A stretch of DNA of 64,000 nucleotides, taken from Neorhizobium sp. SOG26. GTDB lineage: Bacteria > Pseudomonadota > Alphaproteobacteria > Rhizobiales > Rhizobiaceae. The notes beneath the pieces were generated by a model. It did no database searches. It saw only the letters and a program-made list of their open reading frames with translations, and was not told the DNA's origin. Position numbers and translations under genes: made by a program. Every line of letters starts with the position of its first letter. Position 1 is the stretch's first letter. Below are positions 53,025 through 62,427 of this stretch, one piece after another. Location of the stretch: positions 671,501 through 735,500 of the forward strand of contig NZ_CP025513.1 of NCBI RefSeq assembly GCF_003491345.1. The letters are read 5' to 3'.

Positions 53025-53118
53025 GTGCTGCTCCTTCCCATTGCGGAACGACTCTAACTGAAAGAGCGAATACAAGACAATCGCCTTATGGCGAGCATCA
53101 CCGGGTTTAGAGCCTATG

Positions 53119-53724
53119 TCAGAGGTGGGCGCGCCAGTGAACTTCGGAAACGATGGAAATAGGCACGCCCTTTCTCCGGTACTCAACAGCGTTGGAAATC
53201 GTGCTTCCGATGGTGGAGTCCTGCCAGATGTCGGTCGTGTACATGCCGATCACCAGCACGTTCGTCTTGCTGTTCAGCCCGCTAGTGAGCGCACCGCGTT
53301 CGATGACAGCCTCTTCGCAGAGACGCCGCCGGCCGTAGTTGAAGATGCCCGTGAAGCAATAGACGGTGGCGGGGAAAGCAAGAGCTGGCGCCGGGCTGCA
53401 GAGCGGCAAGGCGTTGCCGCGCAGCGCTTCGAGCTGCTTGAGGTCCCCGCCGGACAGGCGATGCAGGGTTTCCAGAAGCTCCGCCCTTTCAGCGTCATCG
53501 GCGATGCCGTCAGCCATGATTTCACGAACTCGGCGATAGAGCGTGTTGACGGCGGGAAGGTCGCTCATGTCCCGGTTGGCGATCAGCCAATTCTCGAGAA
53601 ACTCGACTTCATCCTGGTTGATAACGCCATCGGCAACCAGACCACGCGCCACGCCGACAAGTTCATCCAGTTGACCAGCCGAAACACGGTCGTTTCCAGT
53701 CTCTTGAAGAAGCAGCCCGTCCAC
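53119..53724 (-). CDS. BRCT-domain protein with N-terminal TerB-like region
   Basis: This 201-residue protein has an N-terminal helical TerB-like segment (GLVADGVINQDEVEFLENWL and DGIADDAERAELLE, acidic repeats) and a C-terminal BRCT domain like that of NAD-dependent DNA ligase (YCFTGIFNYGRRRLCEEAVI, TNVLVIGMYTTDIW). The start is GTG at 53724 after GAGG. BRCT domains bind phosphoproteins or DNA ends; the role here is unknown. It lies downstream of the cyo/SURF1 genes on the same strand, with a 73-base gap. Confidence 0.85.
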   Translation of the reverse strand: MDGLLLQETGNDRVSAGQLDELVGVARGLVADGVINQDEVEFLENWLIANRDMSDLPAVNTLYRRVREIMADGIADDAERAELLETLHRLSGGDLKQLEALRGNALPLCSPAPALAFPATVYCFTGIFNYGRRRLCEEAVIERGALTSGLNSKTNVLVIGMYTTDIWQDSTIGSTISNAVEYRRKGVPISIVSEVHWRAHL

Positions 53725-53797
53725 CTGACGCCTCGCGAGGATAGTTTCCGCAGAGGCAGTGTTTTCCTCTCCGGCTTATCACCTGTCAAGCTCGCGG

Positions 53798-54556
53798 CTA
53801 GAGGAGCCGCTTCCGCCAGATGACATAGGTGATGCCGCCACTCATCAGCGCCATGGAAAACCATGTCAGCGCGTAAACCAGATGTGTGTTGCGGAACCGG
53901 ATGACGGTCAGGCCACCAACCGGATATCCGCCCGGATTGGGCGTCGCATCGGCGTCGATGAAATAAGGTGCCGTTTCAGGCAAGTCCTTGGCGGAAGCGA
54001 TGGCCGAGACATCGCGTGAATACCAGCGATCTGCCTCCGGCGCGTTCGATCGCAGGAAGCCGCCGCCTTCTTCGCTGATCCGAAGAAGGCCCTTCACCTC
54101 GACGGTGCCTTCCGGCTGCCCCTGCGGACGGTTCGCCTGGTCCCGCCGTTCGGGCGGCACGAAGCCACGGTTAATCAGGATGGTTGAACCGTCTTGCGTT
54201 GCCAGTGGCGTCAGGACCCAGAAACCGGGCCCGAGCTCGGTGACAGCCTGCACGAAGGTCTCCTTCGTGTGATCGAACTGCCCGGTCGCCGTCACGTGCC
54301 GGTATTCGTCACGCTCCGCGGTCACGTCCGGCCATTGGGTGCGCGTCGGTGCCTGCACGGGTTCCGCATTGACCCGGCTCTCGACGCGTTCGATCAGGTC
54401 GAGCTTCCAGAAGAGACGCTGAACCTGCCATGCACCCAAAGCGGTGAACACCAACATGAGAACCAGCATGGCACCGGTAAAGGCGAGGCGGCGACGCGAC
54501 GAGCCGTCGCGTTGGGATGGGCCCGCCGCCTCTGCACCGTTTTCAGGAGGATGCAT
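53798..54556 (-). CDS. SURF1 family protein
   Basis: This 252-residue inner-membrane protein has N- and C-terminal helices (LVLMLVFTALGAWQVQRL and YALTWFSMALMSGGITYVIW) and the SURF1 core with VQAPTRTQWPDV, DHTKETFVQAVTELGPGFWV and LINRGFVPPERR. It assists haem-copper oxidase assembly, here presumably that of the upstream cyo operon, 12 bases after cyoD. Confidence 0.93.
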   Translation of the reverse strand: MHPPENGAEAAGPSQRDGSSRRRLAFTGAMLVLMLVFTALGAWQVQRLFWKLDLIERVESRVNAEPVQAPTRTQWPDVTAERDEYRHVTATGQFDHTKETFVQAVTELGPGFWVLTPLATQDGSTILINRGFVPPERRDQANRPQGQPEGTVEVKGLLRISEEGGGFLRSNAPEADRWYSRDVSAIASAKDLPETAPYFIDADATPNPGGYPVGGLTVIRFRNTHLVYALTWFSMALMSGGITYVIWRKRLL

Positions 54557-54568
54557 GGCGATGCCTCG

Positions 54569-54976
54569 TCAGGGCATGTTCTTCATCATCTCCGGCGTCA
54601 TCGGCATCATGTTGGCATTGAGGTGATGCATCACCCAAAGCGAGCCGGCAAGCGTGATGCCGACGAGCACGAGGGTGAAGATCAACGCCATCAATGTCCA
54701 ACCGCCTTCCGAGCGCGGGTTCATGTGAAGGAAGTAGATCATGTGCACCACGATCTGAACAACACCCAGAGCCATGACCATGAAGGCCGTGGCGAGCTTG
54801 CTGTCGAAGACGCCGCCCATCACCAGCCAGAATGGGATGGCGGTGAGGATGACCGAAAGCACGAAGCCGATCATATAGCTCTTGAAGGAGCCGTGCGCCG
54901 CTTCATGACCATGGGAGTGGCCGTGATGCGTATTGCTCGCGCTTTCGTGCGAAGGTGCTTGGGTGTTCGAGGTCAT
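54569..54976 (-). CDS. cyoD: cytochrome o ubiquinol oxidase subunit IV CyoD
   Basis: This 135-residue small membrane subunit has a His-rich N-terminus (THHGHSHGHEAAHGS) and three membrane helices (SYMIGFVLSVILTAIPFWLV in the first, IVVHMIYFLHMN in the second). It stabilises the CyoAB core. The start at 54976 overlaps the cyoC stop by four bases. Confidence 0.94.
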   Translation of the reverse strand: MTSNTQAPSHESASNTHHGHSHGHEAAHGSFKSYMIGFVLSVILTAIPFWLVMGGVFDSKLATAFMVMALGVVQIVVHMIYFLHMNPRSEGGWTLMALIFTLVLVGITLAGSLWVMHHLNANMMPMTPEMMKNMP

Positions 54977-55605
54977 CCGAGGACTCCCATCAGATAAACA
55001 AAGGAGAAGACGCCGATCCAGACAACGTCGAGGAAGTGCCAGAACATCGAAAGGCACATCAGGCGACGCCGGTTCTCCGGGATCAGGCCGAACTTGCCGA
55101 CCTGCACCATCAGGGTAACGAGCCAGATGATGCCGAAGGTGACGTGCAGCCCATGCGTACCGACGAGCGTAAAGAAGGACGACAGGAAGGCCGAGCGCGT
55201 CGGGCCGGCGCCTTCATGGATCAGGTGCGCGAACTCATAGAGTTCGAGCCCGAGGAAGATCAGCCCGAAGATGCCGGTGATGCCAAGCCAGAACAACGTC
55301 TCGGCCTTGGCGCCCCGCTCCATCTGCAGCATGGCGAAGCCATAGGTGATGGAGGAGAGAAGCAGCATCGCCGTGTTGATGGCGACGAGCGGCAGGTCGA
55401 ACAGATCAGCAGGAGAGGGCCCGGCCGCATAGGAGCGGCCGAGAACGCCGTGGGTCGCAAAAAGCACGGCAAAAATCAGGCAGTCGCTCATCAGGTAGAG
55501 CCAGAAGCCAAGCATCGTGCTGCCTTCTGGATGATGCTCTTCCGTCAGGTAGAACTGCGGAGCGTCCGTGGTGGAGCCTCGGGTTTCAACGTGTGTCTGG
55601 CTCAT
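54973..55605 (-). CDS. cyoC: cytochrome o ubiquinol oxidase subunit III CyoC
   Basis: This 210-residue subunit has five membrane helices (GFWLYLMSDCLIFAVLFATH, WLGITGIFGLIFLGLELYEF) and TLVGTHGLHVTFG. It is a non-catalytic part of the quinol oxidase and lies 3 bases after cyoB. Confidence 0.95.
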   Translation of the reverse strand: MSQTHVETRGSTTDAPQFYLTEEHHPEGSTMLGFWLYLMSDCLIFAVLFATHGVLGRSYAAGPSPADLFDLPLVAINTAMLLLSSITYGFAMLQMERGAKAETLFWLGITGIFGLIFLGLELYEFAHLIHEGAGPTRSAFLSSFFTLVGTHGLHVTFGIIWLVTLMVQVGKFGLIPENRRRLMCLSMFWHFLDVVWIGVFSFVYLMGVLG

Positions 55606-55608
55606 GGG

Positions 55609-57612
55609 TCAGCTCCGTTGCGCGAGCAGCTTGGTCCGCTCGTCTTCTGTTGCAGCCACGTTCTCGGCTGGGATGTAGAAGTCACGGTTGTAGTTGAACG
55701 TATGTCCGATCGCGACGGCGAGCAGCGCCAGGAAGCAGACGATCGCCAGCCACCAGATGTACCAGATCATCGCGAAAGCGAGCACCACGCTCAACCCGGC
55801 CAAGATCACGCCGGCGCCGGTGTTCTTGGGCATGTGGATCTGCATGAAACCCTGGAGCGGACGCTTGTAGCCGCGGTTTTTCATGTCGTACCAGCTGTCA
55901 TGATCGTGCACGACCGGCGTGAAGGCGAAGTTGTAGTCCGGCGGTGGCGACGAGGTCGACCATTCGAGCGTGCGGCCGTGCCACGGGTCACCGGTGTCGT
56001 CACGCAGTTGGTCACGCTTCAGGAAGGAAACGATCAACTGGATGATGAAGGCGGCAATTCCGACAGCGATCATGGCCGCGCCGATCGCGGCGATGATGAA
56101 CCAGATCTGCAGCGAGGAATCCTCAAACTGGCTCAGGCGGCGGGTGACACCCATCAGGCCGAGCACATAGAGCGGCATGAAGGCAACAAAGAAGCCGATC
56201 TGCCAGAACCAGAAGCTGATTTTGCCCCAGAACGGATCGAGCTTGTAGCCGAAGGCCTTCGGGAACCAGTAGTTCACACCGGCGAGCAGGCCGAACAGCA
56301 CGCCGCCGATGATCACGTTATGGAAGTGCGCGATCAGGAAGAGTGAGTTGTGCAGCACGAAGTCGGCGGGCGGTACGGCCAGCATCACGCCGGTCATGCC
56401 ACCGATGACGAAGGTGACCATGAAGCCGACGGTCCACAGCATCGGCACTTCATAGCGGATGCGACCGCGATACATTGTGAAGAGCCAGTTGAAGATCTTC
56501 GCACCCGTTGGGATGGAGATGATCATCGTGGTGATTCCGAAGAAGGCGTTCACCGATGCGCCCGAGCCCATCGTGAAGAAGTGGTGCAGCCACACGATGT
56601 ACGACAGGATCATGATCACGCAGGTCGCATAGACCATCGAGGCGTAACCGAAGAGGCGCTTGCCGCAGAAGGTCGCAACCACTTCCGAGAAGATGCCGAA
56701 GGCGGGCAGAACGAGGATGTAGACCTCCGGGTGACCCCAGATCCAGATGAGGTTGATATACATCATCGGGTTGCCGCCGAGGTCGTTCGTGAAGAAGTTC
56801 GTGCCGGCATAGCGGTCGAGCGTCAGCAGAACGAGGGTGGCCGTCAGGATCGGGAAGGTCGCAACGATGAGGATGTTGGTGCAGAGCGAGGTCCAGGTGA
56901 AGATTGGCATCTTCATGAAGGTCATGCCCGGGGCGCGCATCTTGACGATGGTCGCTACGAGGTTGATCCCGGACAAGGTCGTCCCAACGCCCGCCACCTG
57001 CAGGCCCCAGATATAATAGTCAACACCAACGCCGGGGCTGTAGTCCGCGCCGGATAGCGGCGGATAGGCGAGCCAGCCTGTGCGGGCGAACTCGCCGACG
57101 AACAACGACATCATGATGATGACGGCGCCGGCCGTGGTCATCCAGAAGGAGAAGTTGTTGAGGAACGGGAAGGAAACGTCGCGCGCGCCGATCTGCAGCG
57201 GCACCACGTAGTTCATGAAGCCGGTGACGAACGGCATCGCCACGAAGAAGATCATGATCACGCCATGCGCGGTAAAGATCTGGTCGTAGTGGTGCGGGTT
57301 GAGATAGCCCTCATTGCCGTTGAAGGCGATCGCCTGCTGCACGCGCATCATGATTGCATCGGCAAAGCCGCGCAAAAGCATGATGATGGCGAGCACGATA
57401 TACATGATGCCGATCTTCTTGTGATCGACACTCGTGAACCACTCGTTCCAGAGGTAACCCCAGAGCTTGTACTTGGTGATCAGCGCCAACAGCCCGAGGC
57501 CACCGATCGCGACCGCGATGAAGGTCACGACGAGGATTGGCTCGTGGTAAGGAATGGCTTCAAAGGAAAGCCTTCCGAAGAGAAACTGCGTCAGGGTGGT
57601 ATTACCGAACAT
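55609..57612 (-). CDS. cyoB: cytochrome o ubiquinol oxidase subunit I CyoB
   Basis: This 667-residue catalytic haem-copper subunit has [20 protein letters not shown], which carries CuB ligands, [11 protein letters not shown], and the haem-ligand segment [17 protein letters not shown]. It reduces oxygen to water with electrons from ubiquinol and pumps protons. It is the second gene of cyoABCD, 29 bases after cyoA. Confidence 0.97.
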   Translation of the reverse strand: MFGNTTLTQFLFGRLSFEAIPYHEPILVVTFIAVAIGGLGLLALITKYKLWGYLWNEWFTSVDHKKIGIMYIVLAIIMLLRGFADAIMMRVQQAIAFNGNEGYLNPHHYDQIFTAHGVIMIFFVAMPFVTGFMNYVVPLQIGARDVSFPFLNNFSFWMTTAGAVIIMMSLFVGEFARTGWLAYPPLSGADYSPGVGVDYYIWGLQVAGVGTTLSGINLVATIVKMRAPGMTFMKMPIFTWTSLCTNILIVATFPILTATLVLLTLDRYAGTNFFTNDLGGNPMMYINLIWIWGHPEVYILVLPAFGIFSEVVATFCGKRLFGYASMVYATCVIMILSYIVWLHHFFTMGSGASVNAFFGITTMIISIPTGAKIFNWLFTMYRGRIRYEVPMLWTVGFMVTFVIGGMTGVMLAVPPADFVLHNSLFLIAHFHNVIIGGVLFGLLAGVNYWFPKAFGYKLDPFWGKISFWFWQIGFFVAFMPLYVLGLMGVTRRLSQFEDSSLQIWFIIAAIGAAMIAVGIAAFIIQLIVSFLKRDQLRDDTGDPWHGRTLEWSTSSPPPDYNFAFTPVVHDHDSWYDMKNRGYKRPLQGFMQIHMPKNTGAGVILAGLSVVLAFAMIWYIWWLAIVCFLALLAVAIGHTFNYNRDFYIPAENVAATEDERTKLLAQRS

Positions 57613-57641
57613 GGGTCCCTACCAAATATTGTCTGCCGAGT

Positions 57642-58844
57642 TCACGGCTGGGGTGCAGGCTGAGCCGGCGGATTGTTATTGAGCTGAGGAGGTGCGGCGC
57701 CGCTCTGATCTCGGTTCATGTCCTTCATGTCATGATCAGTCGTTTGCGGCTGGCTTTCCGTGCGATCGTTGACGCCCTGCGCAGGCTGGTCGGTCTTTGC
57801 CGGATTGCCCGTTGCCGGGAAGGTCGCGCCAGGGCCGGGGCGGCCACTTTCCTCGTTCTCATTGGCCTCGCCTGCATGGCGGTTGTCATGCTCTAGACGG
57901 GCGCGGTTCTCGTGGCTCTCGACCCCGGCACCGCCGGACATGTCGATATGCATCATTTCGTCCATGCACATCTGTCCGGGCCGCGTGCACATGTTGAGAA
58001 TGGTGCGGTAGAGCCCTTCCTCGACATTGGCGTAGTAGCGCACCGGCTCCTTGGCGCTCGGCTTTTCAAGCTTGAGGTATGCATCGCGGTTGAGCGCCGT
58101 GCCGTTCTGCTTCACACGCGCAATCCACTGGTCAAAGCCGTCCTGGTCCGTGCCGTGGAACTTGAAGCGCATGTGGGAGAAGCCATCGCCGCTGTAGTTG
58201 GCGGAGATGCCCTCATATTCACCCGGCTTGTTGATGACCGCGTGGAGCTTCGTCTCCATGCCCGGCATGGCGTAGATCATGCCCGCGAGCGCCGGAACGT
58301 AAAACGAGTTCATGACCGACGACGCCGTGATCTTGAAGTTGATCGGCACATCGACCGGTGCTGCCATCTCGTTAACCGTGGCAATGCCGTAGTCCGGATA
58401 GAAGAACAACCACTTCCAGTCGAGCGCGACGACCTCAACCGTGAGCGGTTTGGTATCGGCGGGGACCGGACGTTCTGCGTCGATCCGCTCCAGTGGTCGG
58501 TAAGGGTCTAGCTTGTGGGTGCTGATCCAGGTGATCGCTCCAAGGGCGACGATGATCGCGAGCGGTGCCGACCAGATGATGACTTCAAGACGCGTGGAGT
58601 GGTGCCATTCGGGATCGTAGGGCGCATCGGTGTTGGAACTGCGATACCGCCAGGCGAAGAACAGGGTGAGGAAGATCACCGGGACAATGATGAGGAGCAT
58701 CAGCACCGTCGACACGACGATCAGTTCTGCCTGCTGTTGCGCGATATCGCCAGAAGGCGACATCACCACCAAGTTGCAGCCTGAAAGCATCACCAGTGTC
58801 AGCAATGCCAACAAGCGTCCAACGATTTTAAACTGAGGGATCAT
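57642..58844 (-). CDS. cyoA: cytochrome o ubiquinol oxidase subunit II CyoA, with long C-terminal tail
   Basis: This 400-residue lipoprotein-type subunit has a lipobox (LVMLSGCNLV), two membrane helices and the cupredoxin-like domain (VALDWKWLFFYPDYGIATVN, ASSVMNSFYVPALAGMIYAMPGM read in parts). Usual CyoA proteins have about 300-320 residues; this one adds about 90 hydrophilic residues rich in Gln, Asn, Asp and Pro after a CTRPGQMCMDEMMHIDMSGG segment. It is the first gene of the operon, with tandem repeats in its upstream region. Confidence 0.95.
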   Translation of the reverse strand: MIPQFKIVGRLLALLTLVMLSGCNLVVMSPSGDIAQQQAELIVVSTVLMLLIIVPVIFLTLFFAWRYRSSNTDAPYDPEWHHSTRLEVIIWSAPLAIIVALGAITWISTHKLDPYRPLERIDAERPVPADTKPLTVEVVALDWKWLFFYPDYGIATVNEMAAPVDVPINFKITASSVMNSFYVPALAGMIYAMPGMETKLHAVINKPGEYEGISANYSGDGFSHMRFKFHGTDQDGFDQWIARVKQNGTALNRDAYLKLEKPSAKEPVRYYANVEEGLYRTILNMCTRPGQMCMDEMMHIDMSGGAGVESHENRARLEHDNRHAGEANENEESGRPGPGATFPATGNPAKTDQPAQGVNDRTESQPQTTDHDMKDMNRDQSGAAPPQLNNNPPAQPAPQP

Positions 58845-59172
58845 CTCAAGCTCGATCTACGTTTTTGCTGGCCCGGACTACGCCCGTTCCAATGTCCACT
58901 GGAATGAGGCCGGTTGTCGCACTGCAGCAATCCGTCGCACTGCAACAAAAAACCGCATGGTATTCGCCTTGTATCTAAGGCATGAACCGGAACAGGCTCA
59001 GCCGGAAGTCCACTACCGGTCAATCTAGGTCATCGTTCCAAGGTGACCAGAGGCCGCAGCGGGAGGAACGCTGCACGTACTACGCAGGCTGTTTTTTGTT
59101 CGCCCTTCCTTGATCTCCAACGCGTGTTGATCAACATTCAAGGCAAGAGGCGAATATCGCCAGGAGGAATCT
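58845..59172. other. intergenic region between cyoA and the MFS gene
   Basis: This 328-base divergent promoter region holds no supported gene. It contains two 15-base direct repeats (GTCGCACTGCAGCAA and GTCGCACTGCAACAA) at 58916-58930 and 58934-58948, a TTCCA/TGGAA inverted repeat near 58888-58904, an A-rich run, and an AGGAGGA ribosome site just before the MFS gene. I see no FNR box of good quality. Confidence 0.6.
58916..58948. repeat. tandem direct repeat upstream of cyoA
   Basis: Two copies of GTCGCACTGC(A/A)(G/A)CAA, 15 bases each with one mismatch, lie 18 bases apart start to start and about 75-105 bases upstream of cyoA. Such tandem sites often bind a dimeric activator; a RegA/ActR-type redox regulator would be plausible because GCGAC appears twice on the minus strand, but this is a guess. 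Confidence 0.45.
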
Positions 59173-60528
59173 ATGACCACGGCCGTCAACACCGCGTCCG
59201 CAGGCCCTACATCATCCGGCCTTGAAGAGGATGCCCGCCGCATCCACGACGACAAGCCCATCTCCGCCGGTAATATCGCGATCGGCGTGATCATCGGCCG
59301 CACATCTGAATTCTTCGACTTCTTTGTCTATGCGCTTGGCTCGGTTCTCGTCTTCCCGAAGCTGATCTTCCCGTTTGCGCCAAATCCGGTTGCAGCAACG
59401 CTGATGTCGTTTGCGATCTTCCCGCTGGCCTTCATGGCACGGCCGGTCGGATCCTTCGTGTTCATGTGGATTGACCGAAATTACGGGCGCGGCACGAAAC
59501 TCACGATCGCGCTCTTCCTGCTTGGCGGCTCGACAGCATCGATCGCCTTCCTGCCCGGCTACGAGACCATCGGTTATTGGGCCGTCGCCTTGCTGGCGCT
59601 GTTCCGCATGGGGCAGGGCTTTGCGCTGGGGGGCGCCTGGGATGGGCTTGCTTCGCTTCTGAACCTCAACGCGCCGCAGAACCGTCGTGGCTGGTACGCG
59701 ATGATCCCGCAGCTCGGTGCGCCGATCGGTTTTGCGCTGGCAAGCCTGCTGTTCGGTTATTTCGTCGCCAATCTCTCGGAAGAAGAGTTCCTGTCCTGGG
59801 GCTGGCGTTATCCGTTCTTCGTTGCCTTTGCGATCAACGTCGTCGCGCTGTTCGCTCGCTTGCGCATCGTCGCGAGCAGGGAGTTTGGTGCTGCGATGGA
59901 CGCCAACGAACTGCAGGCGCGGCCGGTCTTCGAGATGCTCAGCAAGCACGGCTATGACGTGATCCTTGGCGCTTTCGCGCCGCTGGCAAGCTTCGCGATG
60001 TTCCACCTCGTCACGATCTTCCCGTTGAGCTGGGTGATCCTTAACGGCGGCCAATCTGCAGCGGAATTCCTTCTGGTGCAGGTTGCCGGTGCGGCGGTGG
60101 GCCTGGTTGGCATCGTGCTGTCGGGCATCATCGCTGACCGTATCGGCCGCCGCAGCCAGTTGATGATCGGCGCGAGTCTGATTGCCATCTTCTCGTTCTC
60201 GGCACCCTTCCTGCTCGACGCCGGCGGCAAGGGCCAGGATGCTTACATCATCATCGGCTTCTTTATCCTCGGCCTGACATTTGGCCAGGCGTCCGGCGCG
60301 GTGTCGTCGCGCTTCACCCAGTATTATCGTTATACGGGTGCAGCCCTGACATCCGACCTGGCATGGCTGGTGGGTGCGGGCTTTGCGCCGCTGGTAGCGC
60401 TGGGGCTTGCCACCAACTTCGGCATCATCTTCATCGGCGGGTACCTGATCTCCGGAGCCATCTGCACACTCGTGGCGCTGAGCCTCACCCGCGTGCTTGA
60501 CCAGGCGAACGAGCCGGGTCCTCGCTAA
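59173..60528 (+). CDS. MFS transporter (metabolite:H+ symporter type)
   Basis: This 451-residue protein has twelve predicted membrane segments, FFDFFVYALGSVLVFPKLIF, the loop FAIFPLAFMARPVGSFVFMW and IADRIGRRSQLMIG, typical of the MHS branch of the major facilitator superfamily (citrate, shikimate or proline transporters). The substrate is unknown. The ATG follows CAGGAGGAA. It is divergent from cyoABCD, an arrangement common in rhizobia, and ends at a strong terminator. Confidence 0.9.
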   Translation: MTTAVNTASAGPTSSGLEEDARRIHDDKPISAGNIAIGVIIGRTSEFFDFFVYALGSVLVFPKLIFPFAPNPVAATLMSFAIFPLAFMARPVGSFVFMWIDRNYGRGTKLTIALFLLGGSTASIAFLPGYETIGYWAVALLALFRMGQGFALGGAWDGLASLLNLNAPQNRRGWYAMIPQLGAPIGFALASLLFGYFVANLSEEEFLSWGWRYPFFVAFAINVVALFARLRIVASREFGAAMDANELQARPVFEMLSKHGYDVILGAFAPLASFAMFHLVTIFPLSWVILNGGQSAAEFLLVQVAGAAVGLVGIVLSGIIADRIGRRSQLMIGASLIAIFSFSAPFLLDAGGKGQDAYIIIGFFILGLTFGQASGAVSSRFTQYYRYTGAALTSDLAWLVGAGFAPLVALGLATNFGIIFIGGYLISGAICTLVALSLTRVLDQANEPGPR

Positions 60529-60538
60529 ACCCACAAAA

Positions 60539-60564
60539 AAATGCCGGGCCGAGGCCCGGCATTT
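60539..60564. terminator. bidirectional terminator
   Basis: AAATGCCGGGCC and GGCCCGGCATTT pair over 12 bp around GA. An A run on the left gives a U tract for the leftward gene, and a short T run follows on the right. It separates the convergent MFS and M24 peptidase genes. Confidence 0.85.
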
Positions 60565-60591
60565 GCTTTCCATGACGTAACCCGCTGCAGA

Positions 60592-61731
60592 TCAAGCGAA
60601 CGGTTCGGTCGGACCTTTCGCAGGCTCGGTAAACCATCTAGGGCCTTCGGCCGACATGTAGATATGGTCTTCGAGCCGGATGCCGAAACGGTTGGGATAG
60701 ACGATCATCGGTTCGTTTGAAAAGCACATGCCCGGCTCCAGGCCCGTTCGGTTGCCGCGCACGATGTATGGCTCTTCGTGGATCTCCATGCCGAGCCCGT
60801 GCCCGGCGCGATGAGGTAACCCCGGCAAGGCATAGTCCGGGCCCAGGCCGTGGCGCGCCAGCACCGCACGGGCGGCATCATCCAGGCTACCGCAGGTGGC
60901 GCCGAGTTGAGCGGCATCGAACACTGCCTGCTGCGCCTCTCGTTCGATCGCCCATGCTGCCGCGAACTCCGGTGTCGGCTCTTCCATCACATACGTTCTC
61001 GTGAGGTCGGAGTGGTAGCCGTCGAGCCGGCAGCCGGTATCGACAAGCACCACGTCACCCGGCTGATAAGTCTGGTCGCCATCAGCGCCATGCGGAAGCG
61101 AGGTCGCCACCCCGAAGGACACGATGCAGAAGCTCGATCCGCTGGTGCCAAGCGCGCGATGTTGTTCATCGATAGAGCGAACCACCTCCGAAGACTTTAC
61201 CCCCGGCTTGATCATCGCATGGGCGCGGCGGTGGACCTCCAGCGTCAGGCCCATCGCGTACTTGATCAGCGCGATCTCGTTCTGCGACTTGCGCAGACGC
61301 AGGCCGCGGATGAACGGGCCCCCGTCAACGAGGCGGTCGGCCCCGAAGACATGGGCAAGCTGATGATACACGAAGAGCGGCAATGCATCATCCAAGGCAA
61401 GCTTGCCGCCTTGCGGCATGAGGCGTGCAACGAGTTCTGCACTCGACTGATCTTCCTGCCAGACAACGATCTCGCCCGGAAGATGCGGCAGGCTCTCGAC
61501 GCGGCTCTGCTCGAAGCCCGGGACGACATAGGTCCCCGCGTCCGGCGTCACCAAGGCGCCAACAAGCCTTTCGCTCGCGTGCCAGACCAGACCGGTGAAA
61601 TAGCGGAGGCTTTCGGTGGATCCTAGCAGCAGTCCCTGGATGTTCTGCTCCGAGAGCCGCTCCTGCAGCCGCTTGAGGCGCCCGCGTCGTTCATCATCGG
61701 ATATAGGGGGAACGGGGTGCTTCCACGACAT
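60592..61731 (-). CDS. M24-family Xaa-Pro peptidase
   Basis: This 379-residue cytosolic metallopeptidase has an N-terminal creatinase-like domain and a C-terminal pita-bread catalytic domain. The metal ligands can be placed: Asp in VLVDTGCRL, Asp in YHSDLTRTY, His in HRAGHGLGMEIHEEP, Glu in CFSNEPMIVYPN and Glu in GIRLEDHIYM. It cleaves X-Pro dipeptides or related compounds. The ATG at 61731 has GAGG 6 bases upstream; another four codons upstream are not needed. Confidence 0.93.
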   Translation of the reverse strand: MSWKHPVPPISDDERRGRLKRLQERLSEQNIQGLLLGSTESLRYFTGLVWHASERLVGALVTPDAGTYVVPGFEQSRVESLPHLPGEIVVWQEDQSSAELVARLMPQGGKLALDDALPLFVYHQLAHVFGADRLVDGGPFIRGLRLRKSQNEIALIKYAMGLTLEVHRRAHAMIKPGVKSSEVVRSIDEQHRALGTSGSSFCIVSFGVATSLPHGADGDQTYQPGDVVLVDTGCRLDGYHSDLTRTYVMEEPTPEFAAAWAIEREAQQAVFDAAQLGATCGSLDDAARAVLARHGLGPDYALPGLPHRAGHGLGMEIHEEPYIVRGNRTGLEPGMCFSNEPMIVYPNRFGIRLEDHIYMSAEGPRWFTEPAKGPTEPFA

Positions 61732-61845
61732 TCTGGACCTCACTGCACTACAAGCTGGATGGCCACTGCGTTAGCGCGTCGTGGATGCAAAGTCGATCAT
61801 GGATAGGTAGGATTGGACGCTGGCTTCAGCGTTACGAAGCGTGTG

Positions 61846-62346
61846 CTAGTCCATTATGGATCTGAAGCGGGCGCGGTCGGCGCCTGTCGCCGGGCGGCTG
61901 ATGATCGTGCGTCCCCGTCGGTCACGCATGGTGTAACGATCGCGCGTCAGGACTTCCTGAATTCCCGAGCGGTGCCGCACCTCCACAGATGACCCGTTGA
62001 CGCTTACGCTGTCTCCATTGCGCGAACTCGTGCGACTGCCTTGGCCCTTTGAGCCGCCGCGACCTGGTGAGCCTCCACTCGCACCTGAGCTTGCGCCGCC
62101 ACGGCCGCTATTGCCTCCGGAGTTTCCTCCGCCATTGCTGTTGCCGCCGCCGGCACCACTATTCCCACCACCGTTGCCATTGCCGCCGCCGTTGCCTCCG
62201 CCGTTGCCGCCCCCGTTACCACCGCCATTGCCGCCGCCGTTACCGCCCCCATTGCCATTGCCTTGCGCAAAGGCCACCTGGCGGTTGAAGGCGGCCTCCA
62301 ACAGCAGGGCAGTTGCACCCAAGAGGATCGTTCTGCGCGCTAACAC
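61846..62346 (-). CDS. Gly/Asn-repeat secreted protein
   Basis: This 166-residue protein has a signal peptide (MLARRTILLGATALLLEAAF, cleavage near AFAQGN), a low-complexity region from about residue 29 to 85 made of GGGN/GGN repeats, then an Ser/Gly-rich stretch and a conserved C-terminal segment (VEVRHRSGIQEVLTRDRYTM, RRGRTIISRPATGADRARF) that is unlike the repeats. It is probably exported and could be an envelope or surface protein. The repeat region is likely to vary in length between strains. Confidence 0.75.
   Translation of the reverse strand: MLARRTILLGATALLLEAAFNRQVAFAQGNGNGGGNGGGNGGGNGGGNGGGNGGGNGNGGGNSGAGGGNSNGGGNSGGNSGRGGASSGASGGSPGRGGSKGQGSRTSSRNGDSVSVNGSSVEVRHRSGIQEVLTRDRYTMRDRRGRTIISRPATGADRARFRSIMD
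62140..62265. repeat. GGGN-coding trinucleotide-like tandem repeat
   Basis: The DNA consists of repeats of about 12 bases of the form CCGCCGTTGCC/CCACCGTTACC (plus strand), encoding Gly-Gly-Gly-Asn units of the secreted protein. Slippage in such DNA can change copy number. Confidence 0.7.
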
Positions 62347-62427
62347 CGGAAACTCCTAAAACTTCTCACACTCTACGCAAAAAGGGCGTCCCTTGACCAT
62401 ACCATCGGCAAGACGCGCTGCCGCGTG

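Noticed and set aside
54955-56346. A 463-codon frame on the plus strand
   Set aside because: It lies antisense to cyoC and cyoB, and its composition (His, Asp, Glu, Arg rich) is typical of antisense shadows.
59130-59150. TTGATCAACATTCAA as an FNR/FixK box upstream of the MFS gene
   Set aside because: The TTGAT-N4-ATCAA spacing is not met. Only the palindrome TTGATCAA is present.
59212-60573. A 453-codon frame on the minus strand
   Set aside because: It is antisense to the MFS transporter and has no motif.
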